Source: Phytophthora colocasiae
Lineage: Eukaryota; Oomycota; Peronosporomycetes; Peronosporales; Peronosporaceae
NCBI GenBank assembly: GCA_018806915.1
Contig: JAGKQI010000061.1
Span: 1,178,001 to 1,242,000 of the forward strand
DNA: 64,000 nt
Reading direction: 5' to 3'
A program made the translations under genes and the position numbers. This document shows positions 40,195 through 51,183 of this stretch, one piece after another. Each line of letters starts with the position of its first letter. Positions within the stretch are counted from its first letter, which is position 1. The notes beneath the pieces are model-generated. The model saw only the letters and a list, made by a program, of their open reading frames with translations, did not search any database and was not told the DNA's origin.

Positions 40195-40429
40195 GAATCC
40201 GAGCAGAAGAGGAGGCTAGGATCCGCTCCAAGATGACTACAACAATTCGTCTGAAATCGAGGAAAGTATTCGTGAAGAACAGCGAGCTCAAGCAGAGCAT
40301 GAGGCTGCAATTCAAGCTGAGATAGAGCTGCGGGCCCAAATTCGAGATGAGATTCAAGATGAAGTCAAGGACAAGATACGGGCGGAAATTCGGAAGGAAT
40401 TGCTTGGAGAAGAGTTGAAAAAAGCTTGA
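40185..40429 (+). pseudogene. Coiled-coil gene, unit E, frameshifted
   Basis: Same one-base loss as in units A-D. Confidence 0.5.
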
Positions 40430-40720
40430 GTCATCCGCTTCTTCTTTAGTTCTACGTCTGGAAGTGGTCACATGCCTACCAAGCCAACATTTGCGATGCC
40501 AGTCATCTAAAGAAGAATCCATAATATCGAAAAGTTTTGTGATCTTTTTAAATATTTAAAAAGATGCGTGAAGTTGAATTGACACTTGGCGATGCAGAAA
40601 ATTACCCCACAAAGCTTTTAAGGAAAAGGAACGAGATTTCTGGAAAGGTGTAAAACGGAGGCACATCAATCATGAGAATTCCACGACTGTTGCCTACCAT
40701 TTTTCATTTTGTAAGCGACT

Positions 40721-40879
40721 ATGGCTCCCAAGTCCCGCGAAGAAGTCTGGAATTCGAATCCATCGGAATGGCACGACAAGTACCACGGGGTTGGAGATTT
40801 TTGCAAGAGGGCGAAGGTATGCTATTGCAGAAGCGGACGTTGGGCTAGCTTCGACTGGCTGCTGAGGCAATGGATTTAG
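40721..40879 (+). pseudogene. Ankyrin-like gene N-terminus, unit E
   Basis: As units C and D; all ankyrin repeats are deleted. Confidence 0.65.
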
Positions 40880-41032
40880 CAGCAACACTTATTTTTCTTT
40901 TGCTGTTGTTCGCCAAGCTGAGGCTAACGCTACTGCAAGTGGAACCAAGAAGCAAACTCCTCAATCAGATGAATTCACGGTGGTTTCACAGACTGCAGTA
41001 GAAATGCATGAATCCATAGCAGTGTTTTGTTT

Positions 41033-41824
41033 CTAATCGAGACTATCGATGACTAGATTCATCACGGTACGTAGATCGACAACGGCGATTGCATTTACAC
41101 CATTTGGGAGAGCTTGGTTCGCGGGGATCGACAAGATTCGGTGCATGTCGAAGGTGACATTGGCAGCAGCTCCAGCAGCTGCGGGTCGAATTCTTCCCCG
41201 CGCTATTGTTCTAATGGTTGGGTGTGGCCGGGTCGTACTGTCATAGAGCGCATATCGAATCTGAGTACCAGGGGCACTGACTTTCAATAGCAGCACATAC
41301 TGGATCCCAGTATAACCGAGCCACCATCTGGCAGCTCTCATCAGACTTGCCCACGTCTGAGATCTTCCAACCTCCACTGCGAGCGTCACCCAATCGGTTA
41401 CGGTGCGACCTGCCGGTGCCGGTGTTCGGTTGAGCGTAGTTCTCTTTGGGCCGAATGTCGCATCAGCCTCCTTGTTCGGGTTGCCAGCTCTTCTCGCCGT
41501 CATCGAGCCACCTTTTGCAACCTCGAGATCATTTCCAGTTGCACGATTGAACAGTGTCTTGAATTCTTCCGCAGTACTCTCATGCACTTTGGTCGGAAGC
41601 TCAACAATCACGAGACGCCCATCATCGAGGGCGAGAAATCGAAGCGCAATCCGCAGTCCTTCACCGTCTCCAACGTACTCATTGAATGCATCAATGGAGA
41701 CTCCCTCACACACGACATAGGGGTCGATTTCGTCGTCATCTTGATCGAAATAACTTGCAACCTCATCAAGCTCCAGCGCATCGATGGCGACGCGAATATC
41801 ATCGGCTGTCTTCAAAGTCGTCAT
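41033..41824 (-). CDS. Protein D, unit E, intact (263 residues)
   Basis: Open over its full length, with the same layout as the unit B protein: acidic N-terminal part, VIVELPTKVHEST strand-helix, basic linker, DWVTLAVEVGRSQTWASL, RWWLGYTGIQYVLLLKV, and the DSLD end. It differs from unit B mainly by substitutions (EVAKGG for EVASRG, IPANQALP for IPPNAALP). It lies upstream of copia copy 2, which separates it from PUS7. Confidence 0.7.
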   Translation of the reverse strand: MTTLKTADDIRVAIDALELDEVASYFDQDDDEIDPYVVCEGVSIDAFNEYVGDGEGLRIALRFLALDDGRLVIVELPTKVHESTAEEFKTLFNRATGNDLEVAKGGSMTARRAGNPNKEADATFGPKRTTLNRTPAPAGRTVTDWVTLAVEVGRSQTWASLMRAARWWLGYTGIQYVLLLKVSAPGTQIRYALYDSTTRPHPTIRTIARGRIRPAAAGAAANVTFDMHRILSIPANQALPNGVNAIAVVDLRTVMNLVIDSLD

Positions 41825-42148
41825 TGATGTTGGCCGTACCTCGTATATAGCTCTGGAAGAACAAAACGAATCCCCGTCGCAGCAAGTGCTCATTTTTCTT
41901 GGAACTTGATGTAGACGTTTGACTTGGAAGGAAGACCACTTGGGAAGAAAGATGAATATTGGAAAGTGAGAGATTGATAAAGTTCTAGTTCGGCTGAGCC
42001 TACATCTCTCCCTCCACGCGTCCTTGAATGCTCATGCCACCTGAGTCAGGTCAGTGCACCTGACCCTCGAAATGGGAAAGGAAAGCGGGGATGATGTACT
42101 ATATGGTAGTACATACTGTACTACAGTATGATACTAGTACATGCATAC

Positions 42149-42302
42149 ACTTGCGAGCTAGGGGGCAAAAGAAGTTATATTATCGATTAGACTTTCTCAA
42201 CTGTAGTGTACCCCTTTTGTAACCCTGGTTACATCTGCATATCTGTGCCGAAGAGTAGCAGCATCTTTACTGGCGTGAGACTATTCTCTTCTATCTGCAA
42301 GT
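42149..42302 (-). repeat. 3' LTR of copia copy 2
   Basis: 154 bp, matching 32,161-32,314. Confidence 0.85.
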
Positions 42303-42327
42303 GCCCCACCTGATGCTTCTCGTAGGC

Positions 42328-43833
42328 TTATGTCTCTTCATGCATTGGCATGACTCGTAATGTATCTCTGTGTTTCTCGAAAGTTTCCTTCGGTAACGAC
42401 TTTGTGAACATATCTGCAACATTGTCTGCACTTGCAATTTTCTTCACTTCAATTTCGTGTTGCTCTTGCTTCTCACGAATAAAGTGGTGTCTGATATCTA
42501 TATGCTTTGTTCGTGAATGAAATTCTGGGTTCTTTGCAATTTTTAATGCACTAGCATTGTCCACATAGACATCAGTCGTCTCTGGCTGCTTCTTCAGCAG
42601 TTCTCTGCTCATCATTCTCAAATGTATAATCTCTTGTACTAACATGCTCAATGAGATGTACTCTGCCTCAGTGGTGTGCAAAGCCACAGTCTTTTCTGCT
42701 TGACTGCACCACGACACTAAGCTTTCACCGAGCATCGTCACATACCCTGCAATCGAATGTCGATCGGGATGGCTAGCAAAATCTGCGTCACTAAACGCTA
42801 TCATCTTTAGCTGCAAGGGGCTACCAATGTGTTTGGTTCCGCCAAGCACTAATCCATAGTCTTTTGTCTGTTTCAAATACCTCATGATAGTCTTTACTGC
42901 TCGCCACTGAGCGATTCCTGGGTTCGCTAAGAACTGACTGCATTCCCTTACTGCGAATGCTATATCTGGCCGTGTCCCGAGCATTAGATACATCAGGGAG
43001 CCTACGGCAGCTCTGTACGGCTTTCCTTTCATGAGTTCTACCTCATCTCGATCACTTGCGCACAACTCTTTTGTTAATAGTAGCTCTGGCTTACTAGGAA
43101 TCCGTACCCCATTACACGTGCTTATGCCAAATTTTTCTAGCAACTTCTCCGTGTACTTCCTTTGTGAGATTCTAATCTCTCTTTTGCTTCTGTCTCTCTG
43201 AATTTCCCAGCCCAGAATATAGTGAACAGGACCAAGGTCTTTCATCTTGAAGCGTGATTCAAGCATCTTCTTAAATTCATTCACTGTATCTGATGTGGGT
43301 GCAAACAATAGCAGATCGTCCACATAGAGAGCAATGAAGCAAGGTGCTCCTTTCACAAACTTCACTCCCACACATGCCTCTGTCTGCAGCATGGTGAATC
43401 CGTTCTTCTCTAACCACTCTCTCAAAACTCTGTACCACACTCGTAGAGCTTGCTTAAGTCCATAGAGTGATTTCTTCAGTCTACAAACATGATCCGGCTT
43501 TCTGGGATCTGAAAAACCTTCTGGCTGCTCCATGAATACAGTGACATCTAGTTCACCGTTCAAGAACGCTGTTGTTACGTTCATCTGATGGACCTCATAG
43601 TCTTGTACAGCAGCGAATCCAAGCAAGAACCGCAGCGATTCGAATCGAACAACTGGAGCAAATACCTCTAGGTAGTCAACCCCGTACTCTTGCAAATAGC
43701 CTTTAATCACTAACCGAGCTTTGTACCTCTCGATTGATCCATTTGCTCGATACTTGACACGAAACACCCATCTACTCCTCAGTATTTTCATCCCTGGTGT
43801 TCGCGGAACGAGCTCCCATGTCAAATTCTCCAT
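42328..43833 (-). CDS. pol: Copia copy 2, RT and RNase H (501 residues, intact)
   Basis: Open from WELVPRTPGMKILRSRWVFR through TAFLNGELD, the RT active site YVDD (about residue 170) and MKDLGPVHYILGWEI. It continues into RNase H with FSDADFASHPD, TTEAEYISL and the ending region SRTKHIDIRHHFIRE. The frame continues upstream past one stop (TGA at 43,867-43,869) into the linker ORF, so this is the C-terminal part of a polyprotein with a nonsense mutation, not a separate gene. Confidence 0.92.
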   Translation of the reverse strand: MENLTWELVPRTPGMKILRSRWVFRVKYRANGSIERYKARLVIKGYLQEYGVDYLEVFAPVVRFESLRFLLGFAAVQDYEVHQMNVTTAFLNGELDVTVFMEQPEGFSDPRKPDHVCRLKKSLYGLKQALRVWYRVLREWLEKNGFTMLQTEACVGVKFVKGAPCFIALYVDDLLLFAPTSDTVNEFKKMLESRFKMKDLGPVHYILGWEIQRDRSKREIRISQRKYTEKLLEKFGISTCNGVRIPSKPELLLTKELCASDRDEVELMKGKPYRAAVGSLMYLMLGTRPDIAFAVRECSQFLANPGIAQWRAVKTIMRYLKQTKDYGLVLGGTKHIGSPLQLKMIAFSDADFASHPDRHSIAGYVTMLGESLVSWCSQAEKTVALHTTEAEYISLSMLVQEIIHLRMMSRELLKKQPETTDVYVDNASALKIAKNPEFHSRTKHIDIRHHFIREKQEQHEIEVKKIASADNVADMFTKSLPKETFEKHRDTLRVMPMHEET

Positions 43834-43866
43834 GAGGGAGTCGTATTCTCCTTGCGCTGCTTGTTT

Positions 43867-45459
43867 TCACTGCATAAACTTACCAGATGCCATTGCTTCT
43901 TCGAATGTTGCTGGCTCTTCAATCACTCTTGCAGACATCACTACTACTTCAGCATGCCACTTATTCATGACACTCTTCACAAAGTCCTTTCGAGCTCTCT
44001 CATCACTTGACTCTATCTCTTTTGTCATTAAGACAAAGTCATTCATCCACCTTGGTGGCTTACTCTGACGTCCACTGCGAGTGACTGTCGGCTCAATGTG
44101 AGTTCTCACACTATCACTATCTTCTTCCTCTTTAAATACCTCTCTTAATCCTTTTCTCTTTCGTTTGATCGTGTCTTCTGTCTTTCTACTCGATTCTGAA
44201 CGAGCTGCTGTCATTGTGTTAGTCTTCAGGTGGCTTTGACCAAACACCTGCTCGGATGCTTCGTGCTGCACTACACGATCAACTGCTACAGGTACTGATC
44301 TCTCATCCTCAGACCTTGCACGCTTCTTCAGCGGCATGTCTGGATGCTCGTCAGATTCTGTAGTACTTCCAATAGCCCCACCTCTTCTAGGAACCCCAGC
44401 ACTCGGGCGTTTAGAGAGTATACTTCCTCTCTCGATGCTTAGCTGGTTTTGGATCGATCCGCACTATACTTTCCACATTGATCGGACGTGGAATCTCCAA
44501 GCGATCTTGGTCTTCTACACCAATTCCAAGTAATCTGCAGCCAGTGTCTGTCATAGAGTCGGCTTGGCTATCGACAATATACTGCACACCGTCACCAAGT
44601 TCAATGTCTCCGTCAGTGTCTTTCACCTCGCTGGAATGGTCACCAGGAGCGTGCTGTACACTGCTGCTGTCACCACTGTTCTCAATTGGCAGCAAATAGT
44701 TGTAGAGGTGGGCAATTGCTTCATGGTCATCAAAGCTTTCTCCTAGAGAATCTCCTGCACGTCTCTCCTGCTGTTGTCTTTGCTTTCGCTCACGAATGAG
44801 CTTTTTGTTCTTCTTTGCTTGCTCAATGGAGGGCAACTTCGGAAAACGACTTTCGTCGAACAGAACAGTGTGGCTGTACACCGGCTTCAACGTCTCGCAG
44901 TCCAAAAGTTTGTAGCCTCTTCGATCTCTTGGATATCCCACAAAGATCATCTTCCTGGCGCGCTTTTCCAATTTCTTTCTCTTGTCGCTCTCCAGGAATA
45001 CATACGCAAGACAATCCAATACACCACACGAAGGTGCTTTAGTGGAGGACTACTTCCAAACCACATCTTGTAGGGAGATTCCGCCTTGTTTGCTCGAGCT
45101 GGTAGCAAATTCACACAGTACGCACTCGTGACGGCAGCTTCACCCCACATTTGCTCTGGCAAATTTCCTTCGAACAGCACACAACGTATTCTCTCTGCAA
45201 TGGTCCTTATCATCCGCTCTGCAATACCGTTATGCTCAGGAGTTTTCTTCACTGTCAACGTGCAATCCATTCCCAGCTCTTTCTCACAGATGTCTTTCAG
45301 CTTCACAAATTCTTTTGCTGAATCCATGTTGAGGCACTTCATCTTCATATTCTTCTGTCGCTCAACATTCAGTCGGTACTGTCGAAATATCTCATAGATC
45401 TCCTTTCTTTCATGCATGACAAACACGCTTACAAAGCGGCTAGCTTCGTCAACAAACAC
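43867..45459 (-). pseudogene. pol: Copia copy 2, integrase C-terminal part and linker, broken
   Basis: Pieces in three frames. VDEASRFVSVFV, KEFVKLKDICEKELGM and EHNGIAERMIRT are from the catalytic core. The frame is lost near 45,020 (copy 1 is open there) and near 44,430. The linker is charged and ends at the TGA shared with copy 1. Confidence 0.8.
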
Positions 45460-46523
45460 ACAGAAGTAGCGACAACCGGAGTATGAGGGTGTTTGATACG
45501 GCCCCCAAGTATCTGAGTGTGCTTTTTCACCGATCTGCCACTCCTCTCTGTTCGTCTGACCCGATCCTTGAAAGACTTACGCGTCATCTTGCTCTCGATG
45601 CACGCCTCGCACTCTCTACGCTCAAGTGCCTTAACACTGATAACTCCAGTCTGTTCCATTTCGTCACGCATGATCATTTCAAACGCATTTCGACCTGGAT
45701 GTCCAAGCCGCTTGTGCCACAAAAGAATCTCACTCTTTACATCCGCACTGGCGGCTGCACAAATTGCAGTTGGCCATTCTTCTTGAATTGTGTTCAATCT
45801 CAAAATGTACAACTTGCTCGCTGGAGACAAGTTTGCGTGCACAACTCCACCATCACCGGCAATTACCGTAGCATAGGCTGGATTATCAAAGTGCACGGCT
45901 AAGTGGTCTGTACCACGCATTGCAACTTGCATTCGGACTGAAAACAGGTTGAATTGGATCGTCGGAACATAGTATACGTTCCGGAGCCACAACGTCTTCT
46001 TCCCTTGATTTGTATCCACTGTGACTCTCTTGTCCCCAATACCCATGACTTGTAGCTCATGCTTACCACCGACTTCTACTGCGGCTGAAATCGGACAGTA
46101 ATTAACAAGAGAATCCTTCGAGTACGTCATGTGTCGTGTGGCTGCTGAATCCAGAATCCAATCGTTGCTCTTTGTCTTCATTCCGTAGCACCTAGCATCA
46201 ATTGCCATAATTGCTGACTCCGAGCTTGATCTCGAGCTATCGTCTCTTGACATCATGGCTTTCTCGCCATTGTCACGCTTTCGATACTTCCGCGAATCAC
46301 TACGAGAATAGCGACCATCATTGTCCTTGCCATCTCTACTTCTCTTTCTGTCCCCGTCTCGTTTTCGGTCTCTATCTCGCTCGCGATCTCTGTCTTGTCT
46401 TCGAGTTGGATCTCGATCATCATCGTGAAAGTCACGTCGTGATCTGCATGGCAGTGGATGTCTCCACCCGTGATCCTGCTTCTCACGATAAATTCTGCAG
46501 TCACGGATATAGTGTCCTCGCAT
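45429..46523 (-). CDS. pol: Copia copy 2, zinc knuckle, protease, integrase N-terminal part
   Basis: 364 open codons. In order: the end of the CCHC knuckle (HMRGHYIRDC), an RD/RE/RK-rich tract, protease DSA in DWILDSAATRHM, and integrase zinc finger WHKRLGHPG...CEACIESKM. The frame is lost near 45,520, just before the first catalytic Asp (SDTWGPYQ is in another frame). Confidence 0.85.
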   Translation of the reverse strand: MRGHYIRDCRIYREKQDHGWRHPLPCRSRRDFHDDDRDPTRRQDRDRERDRDRKRDGDRKRSRDGKDNDGRYSRSDSRKYRKRDNGEKAMMSRDDSSRSSSESAIMAIDARCYGMKTKSNDWILDSAATRHMTYSKDSLVNYCPISAAVEVGGKHELQVMGIGDKRVTVDTNQGKKTLWLRNVYYVPTIQFNLFSVRMQVAMRGTDHLAVHFDNPAYATVIAGDGGVVHANLSPASKLYILRLNTIQEEWPTAICAAASADVKSEILLWHKRLGHPGRNAFEMIMRDEMEQTGVISVKALERRECEACIESKMTRKSFKDRVRRTERSGRSVKKHTQILGGRIKHPHTPVVATSVCLLTKLAAL

Positions 46524-47272
46524 ATGGCAGTGAAGACATTTCTTTTCTTCCTTGTCTTTGTACTTTGACTCTTGTCACTTCCACGGTTTTTACCTTTCGA
46601 CACCAATGCTGACTCACTTTGATGCTTGGCGTCTGAGTCCTGCCCTTGTAACTGTTCTTGTCTCTCAATTTCCAAGTACGAACTCTCCAGCAGCTCCACA
46701 AGCTTATCAAACTCAAGCTCTGTGCTCTCTGCTAAAGAATGTACTAGATACGGGCGTAAAATGTTCTCAAACTTGTCATTTAGTACCATCACTAAGATGT
46801 AAGGCTTCAAAGAGTCTTGTAAAGGCAAACCCATGTTCTCAAGCTTCGTGAAGCCCTGCTTCAGCTCCTCGATAAACACTAGTAAGTTCTTTCCCTTCTC
46901 GTACTTCATCTCCATAACTGCACGGAGCTGGTGCACTAGTGATAACTTCGTCGCACCTACGAACATCTTCCTCAGCCGTTCAAGTACCCCAAATGGCGTA
47001 GACTCATCTTCCACTGTCTTGGAAAGATCTGGCGACAACGTCTTGTCAATCTTCCAGCGTGCGTCCTTCCTGCGCTTCATGTGAACCTTGTACTCATCCG
47101 GCTGTTCGTCTTGTGACGGTACATCTTCAGGCTTTGTGCAGAAGTCTTCCCATAGGCCTTTAGCATCCAACTTGAGCTTCAGACGGCTATACCAGCCATT
47201 GAAGTCGCTGCTCTGATCTTCCAGTACAGGAACTGCATAGCCTCTCTGTCTGGCTTTCTTCTCTTCCGACAT
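46253..47272 (-). CDS. gag: Copia copy 2, gag
   Basis: Starts at ATG (MSEEKKARQRGYAVPVLEDQ) and follows the copia gag pattern (SDFNGWYSRLKLKLDAKGLW, LPLQDSLKPYILVMVLNDKF) to KTRKK at about residue 245. Near 46,545 the frame is lost just before the zinc knuckle, so the last 90 codons are out of frame. Confidence 0.85.
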   Translation of the reverse strand: MSEEKKARQRGYAVPVLEDQSSDFNGWYSRLKLKLDAKGLWEDFCTKPEDVPSQDEQPDEYKVHMKRRKDARWKIDKTLSPDLSKTVEDESTPFGVLERLRKMFVGATKLSLVHQLRAVMEMKYEKGKNLLVFIEELKQGFTKLENMGLPLQDSLKPYILVMVLNDKFENILRPYLVHSLAESTELEFDKLVELLESSYLEIERQEQLQGQDSDAKHQSESALVSKGKNRGSDKSQSTKTRKKRNVFTAICEDTISVTAEFIVRSRITGGDIHCHADHDVTFTMMIEIQLEDKTEIASEIETENETGTEREVEMARTMMVAILVVIRGSIESVTMARKP

Positions 47273-47331
47273 GGTGAGGGAAATGACTGATACACAGTAG
47301 GAACCTCCTTCGAGTCTTTGGGCTCAGAACC

Positions 47332-47497
47332 ACTTGCGAGCTAGGGGGCAAAAGAAGTTATATTATCGATTAGACTTTCTCAACTGTAGTGTACCCCTTT
47401 TGTAACCCTGGTTACATCTGCATATCTGTGCCGAAGAGTAGAGAGAAGAGTAGCAGCATCTTTACTGGCGTGAGACTATTCTCTTCTATCTGCAAGT
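47332..47497 (-). repeat. 5' LTR of copia copy 2
   Basis: 166 bp, with the same 12-bp duplication as 37,329-37,494. Confidence 0.85.
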
Positions 47498-47626
47498 CAT
47501 ACAAATTCATGCAGTCCCCTCCTGCCTCGTTTGAGGTGATGAACAACGATGACAACCGCATGCATGTATGATACACCCAGTCTGGGTCCTCTGGGTCCCA
47601 GAGGAGTCCTCTGAGGACCGGGCTCA

Positions 47627-48665
47627 CAGGAGTTCGAGTTGGCGACAGCTTGTTACCTGCAAGTAGAAGTTGAATTGTGTTGCACCACGCCCTATACGGA
47701 GATCGCGGATAGCGAGCGAGAAGCGGTTTCCACGTACATCTCCAAGGTTCAGACGCTCAGGGACGTACGCCGCGTTGCCCACAAGGAAATTAAACGAGTC
47801 CAGCTCCCGACCAGCACGGTTCAATGTTTCCAGTCGCTCTTTAGATCCACGATAGACTGTGCAGAGCTGTGTCGTAATGCCTCGCTTGTCCTTCGTCCCA
47901 GCGTAGGTGAAAGCTGACACGTTCGCGTTCATTATCATGACGCTGTTGGTCTCCATGTTTCGCTTGTACAGCACGAACTGAAGGTAGTCTGGGCGATCCT
48001 TAGGCCATTGCGCACGGCCATTGTTTCCCCCTCTCTTGTCCATATCCTTCCGCTTCTTGCCTCCAACCATCACACGACGCACTCGAATCACTGACACTCC
48101 GTCGCTGTTGTTCGTCGTGTCTGACACCACAATGCCGCTGCCAAACGCACCACCTCGTGCACTGCTGCACGTGTCTCCTTGACCTCAATTGGAGGGAAGA
48201 AGAAGAAGGTATCGTCTTCTTTCTTCACTTCAGTTGAATCCTTCTCCTCTTTCTTGTTGCCAGCGTTCGCGAGTCTCTTGGCTTCTTCATCCTTCACTTG
48301 TACATCCACCAGTTTCAGCATAAATTCGTTTAGTTTCTCCGCTGTTTCTTCTCCACAAACTCCAGCAATTGCCACTTTCAACTTCTTCACATCTTCCTTC
48401 TCCTGTTTCAGTAAGCTTCGCTCTCTTATTGGCATTGAACATACCCAACAGTCTCCCAGCCAGTTTACCCACTAAAGTATTAACCTGCTCGTTCGCTGTA
48501 TCATTCAGCAGTGCAAACACCTTGTGCTTGAAGACTTCACTGACCTTTTGAGGCTTCGCAGCGGGAGCGAACCGCTTCACGTCCGAAAGACGCACCACTT
48601 GTCCGTCCAGCGCCACCTCACGCACCACAAAGTCCGAGTAGCGCTGCTTGGTGGCGCCATGGAAT
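47627..48665 (-). pseudogene. PUS7: PUS7 5' fragment, unit E
   Basis: As unit D. The N-terminal segment (VREVALDGQVVRLSDVKRFA) is in one frame here; the later frame breaks are shared with unit D. Confidence 0.8.
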
Positions 48666-48996
48666 CCGGCAGCGGTGGTGCTGCTCGTCGTGGAGGAGGT
48701 GGAAGGCGTGGTGGAAGGCGTGGCGGACGAGGTGGCGGACGTCGAGACGGCCCGGACTTCCGTGCTGCAGGCTACTAGTTGTAGCCTACAACGACGGCGT
48801 CCCCGCAGTGTGGACGAGTCAGTAGTGGGTATCCAGCGCTTCGACCTTCGTCGTTGTCACTTGTTGTCCGCGGTGGAGCGGATCCGCTAATGCTGCGGAC
48901 GGAAGTGGACGTTTTTTGACTGGCTGAAAATGGTCATATCTTTAGAGACATGTCATTAAGTGATATAACGAGAGTTCACACGTCACAGATATATCA

Positions 48997-50047
48997 ATGA
49001 TGTGGGCTCCGACGGTGCTGGGCGGAGTAATTGCAGGCGCTGTGTGGCTTCTACTGCGGCCATTAGCGCTGTATCACAGCAGCAAAGACCACTATAATGT
49101 CCCTGTGTTGAGTATACTGCGTTTCAGCTTCCACGTGCGTCTGCATTCGTTGATCTTGTGGGTTTCTGGGGTTTCTAGTAGTCTCCCGAGTATTCCTGAT
49201 GTGGATCAATTACCCGGTTCAGTAGTACGAGTGCTGGGCAATAACCCCAGTCGGATGACGCTTCGAGGCACAAATGTTTATATCGTCGGCAAGGCTATTG
49301 ATCGACTGTAGTGATGACAAATGAAGGGTTTGTGAAGAACCTGACGGAAGTGTGTCAACGTCATGGAGTGGACGAGATTTCGGATCTTTTGGTGACTGAC
49401 GCACGGACACTTGGATCACGTTGGTGGACTGTTGCAATTGAAGCAAAGGTTTCCAGCTCTGAAAGTGTGGAAATACCTCCCTGAAACAGCTAAAGAAGGT
49501 GATGGAGATGGAGATCGACGGCTGAGACTGAGCAACAGCGAGAGTTGGAGACTGGGGATTCAGGCGTTACAATGGACAAGAGTTTCAAGTACCAGGAAGT
49601 GAAGAAGTCTTGAGAACAGTGTACACTCCAGGACACTGCAATGATCACGTTTGTTTTGTACTGGATGGAGTGGGGGATCTGAAAGCTCCTGTCTTATTCT
49701 CGGGGGACTGCATCTTGGGCTTTGGCAGTTGCATGTTTGACTCACTTGCCGACCTCATGGCATCATTAGCGAAGTTGAAGCAATGTGGAGCTGCTAGTAT
49801 CTACCCAGGACACGGACCAGTTGTGGACGATGTAGCTGCTAAGATCCTGGAGTACATCACTCACCGTCAGCAGCGTGAGGACGAGATCTTAACGGTGCTA
49901 AAGCAGCACGGGAGACTGACATCGTCCGAGGTTGTGGATAAAATTTACGACCCTTTGCCGTACTTGCTGCGTTTATCTGCAAGGAAGGCAACCGAGAAGC
50001 ACCTGCAGAAACTGCTGCTGGAATACCGCGTGCAACGTAGATCGTGA
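48997..50047 (+). pseudogene. LACTB2: LACTB2-like gene, unit F
   Basis: The ATG and hydrophobic N-terminus are intact. It has the 11-bp deletion after VYIVG and the TGAC duplication, plus a 3-bp loss near 49,570. The 3' end is the same RVQRRS deletion junction as unit E, so E and F are closest in this gene. Confidence 0.85.
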
Positions 50048-50179
50048 CAGGTACACCAGGCAACGACGCTGAGCCGGGCTTCACGTGGTTGTTGTGGGTC
50101 GGTTGTCCGGGATGTTTCGGAATGGGAGCTGCTCCACCCGCCTGTGCGTATAAAGCTACCTCCTCGTCGTGCTGAGGAA

Positions 50180-50998
50180 ATGGACACACGAATCCGAGCA
50201 GAAGAGGAGGCTAGGATCCGCTCCAACAACAACGTGGTTTGGTTTCATGAGCATCGGTTCGAAGGTTGCACGACAGCAGCAATGGATGGAGCAGCAACGC
50301 AAGGCCATCTTAAAACAGTCCAGTATCTTCACGAAAATCGTAATGAAGGCTGCACAACTGCTGCCATGGATGGAGCTGCCACCAACAACCACCTTGCCAC
50401 TGTTGTATGGCTTCATCAAAATCGTTCCGAAGGATGCACCACTGCTGCCATGGATGGAGCAGCGACGAATGGACACCTCGAGATGATCAAGTGGCTGAAT
50501 CAAAACCGCACTGAAGGATGCACCACTGCCGCTATGGATGGCGCAGTCAGCAATAGCCATGTGCTTGTAGCTCGTTGGTTGAAAGAAAATCGGTCTAAAG
50601 GCTGTTCCACTGCAGCAATGGACAATGCGGCTGGAAAAGGACTTTTAGCCGCTGTCAAGTGGGTGAATGAGAACTTCGCTGTGGGCTGCACTCCAGCTGC
50701 TATGGTCAACGCTGCGTCCAAAGGATATTCGGAGATTGTCAAGTATTTGGTGAATGAAGTTAACCAAGTGTCTACGAATGCTGCGATTACCGTTGCTGCT
50801 GAGAATGGTCACCGTGAAGTGGTGAAGTATCTTCACACGATTCGGTCGGAAAGCTGTACTGCTGAGGCAATTTTGCTTGCAAAGAAGAATGGCCACTCGG
50901 ATATCGTCAAGTTTCTACTGCAGCATGAAGAGTGTCGTGTGGCGTACGAGACAGAAAATGCCAAGGCGCTTGCTGACAGAACGCGCACTGTTGTTTAG
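50180..50998 (+). CDS. Fusion ORF: coiled-coil start joined to complete ankyrin-like array, unit F
   Basis: An open frame of 272 codons from ATG. The first 15 or so residues (MDTRIRAEEEARIRS) are the start of the coiled-coil gene; a deletion at about 50,225 then joins them in frame to NNVVWFHEHR, the first ankyrin-like unit. About eight 28-residue units follow (for example EGCTTAAMDGAATNGHLEMI), degenerating toward the C-terminus, with a natural end ALADRTRTVV. It is the only copy in the window with the full repeat array. The family is expected to bind protein partners. Whether the fusion is expressed is unknown; the upstream region is the former coiled-coil promoter side. Confidence 0.75.
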   Translation: MDTRIRAEEEARIRSNNNVVWFHEHRFEGCTTAAMDGAATQGHLKTVQYLHENRNEGCTTAAMDGAATNNHLATVVWLHQNRSEGCTTAAMDGAATNGHLEMIKWLNQNRTEGCTTAAMDGAVSNSHVLVARWLKENRSKGCSTAAMDNAAGKGLLAAVKWVNENFAVGCTPAAMVNAASKGYSEIVKYLVNEVNQVSTNAAITVAAENGHREVVKYLHTIRSESCTAEAILLAKKNGHSDIVKFLLQHEECRVAYETENAKALADRTRTVV

Positions 50999-51183
50999 CG
51001 TTTCCTCTGGCTTTTGCTCTTCGTAGTTCGATTCGTCTCGCGCTTGCTCTCTCTGAATTATTTTTTTTTGCTGTTGTTCGCTACTGCAAGTGGAACCAAG
51101 AAGCAAATTCCTCAATCAAATGAATTCACGGTGGTTTCACAGACTGCAGTAGAAATGCATGAATCCATAGCAGTGTTTTGTTT

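Larger units (their letters stand above)
42149..47497 (-). mobile_element. Ty1/copia LTR retrotransposon, copy 2 (unit E)
   Basis: The same element at the same site as copy 1, with target duplication CATAC (42,144-42,148 and 47,498-47,502) and the same 154/166-bp LTR pair. It is better preserved than copy 1 in gag and RT. Because site, target duplication and LTR difference are shared, it arose by segmental duplication, not by a second insertion. Confidence 0.95.

Noticed and set aside
50144..50179. GTG-started extension upstream of the fusion ORF
   Set aside because: The frame is open but has no ATG; the ATG at 50,180 is shared with the coiled-coil copies and is the better start.
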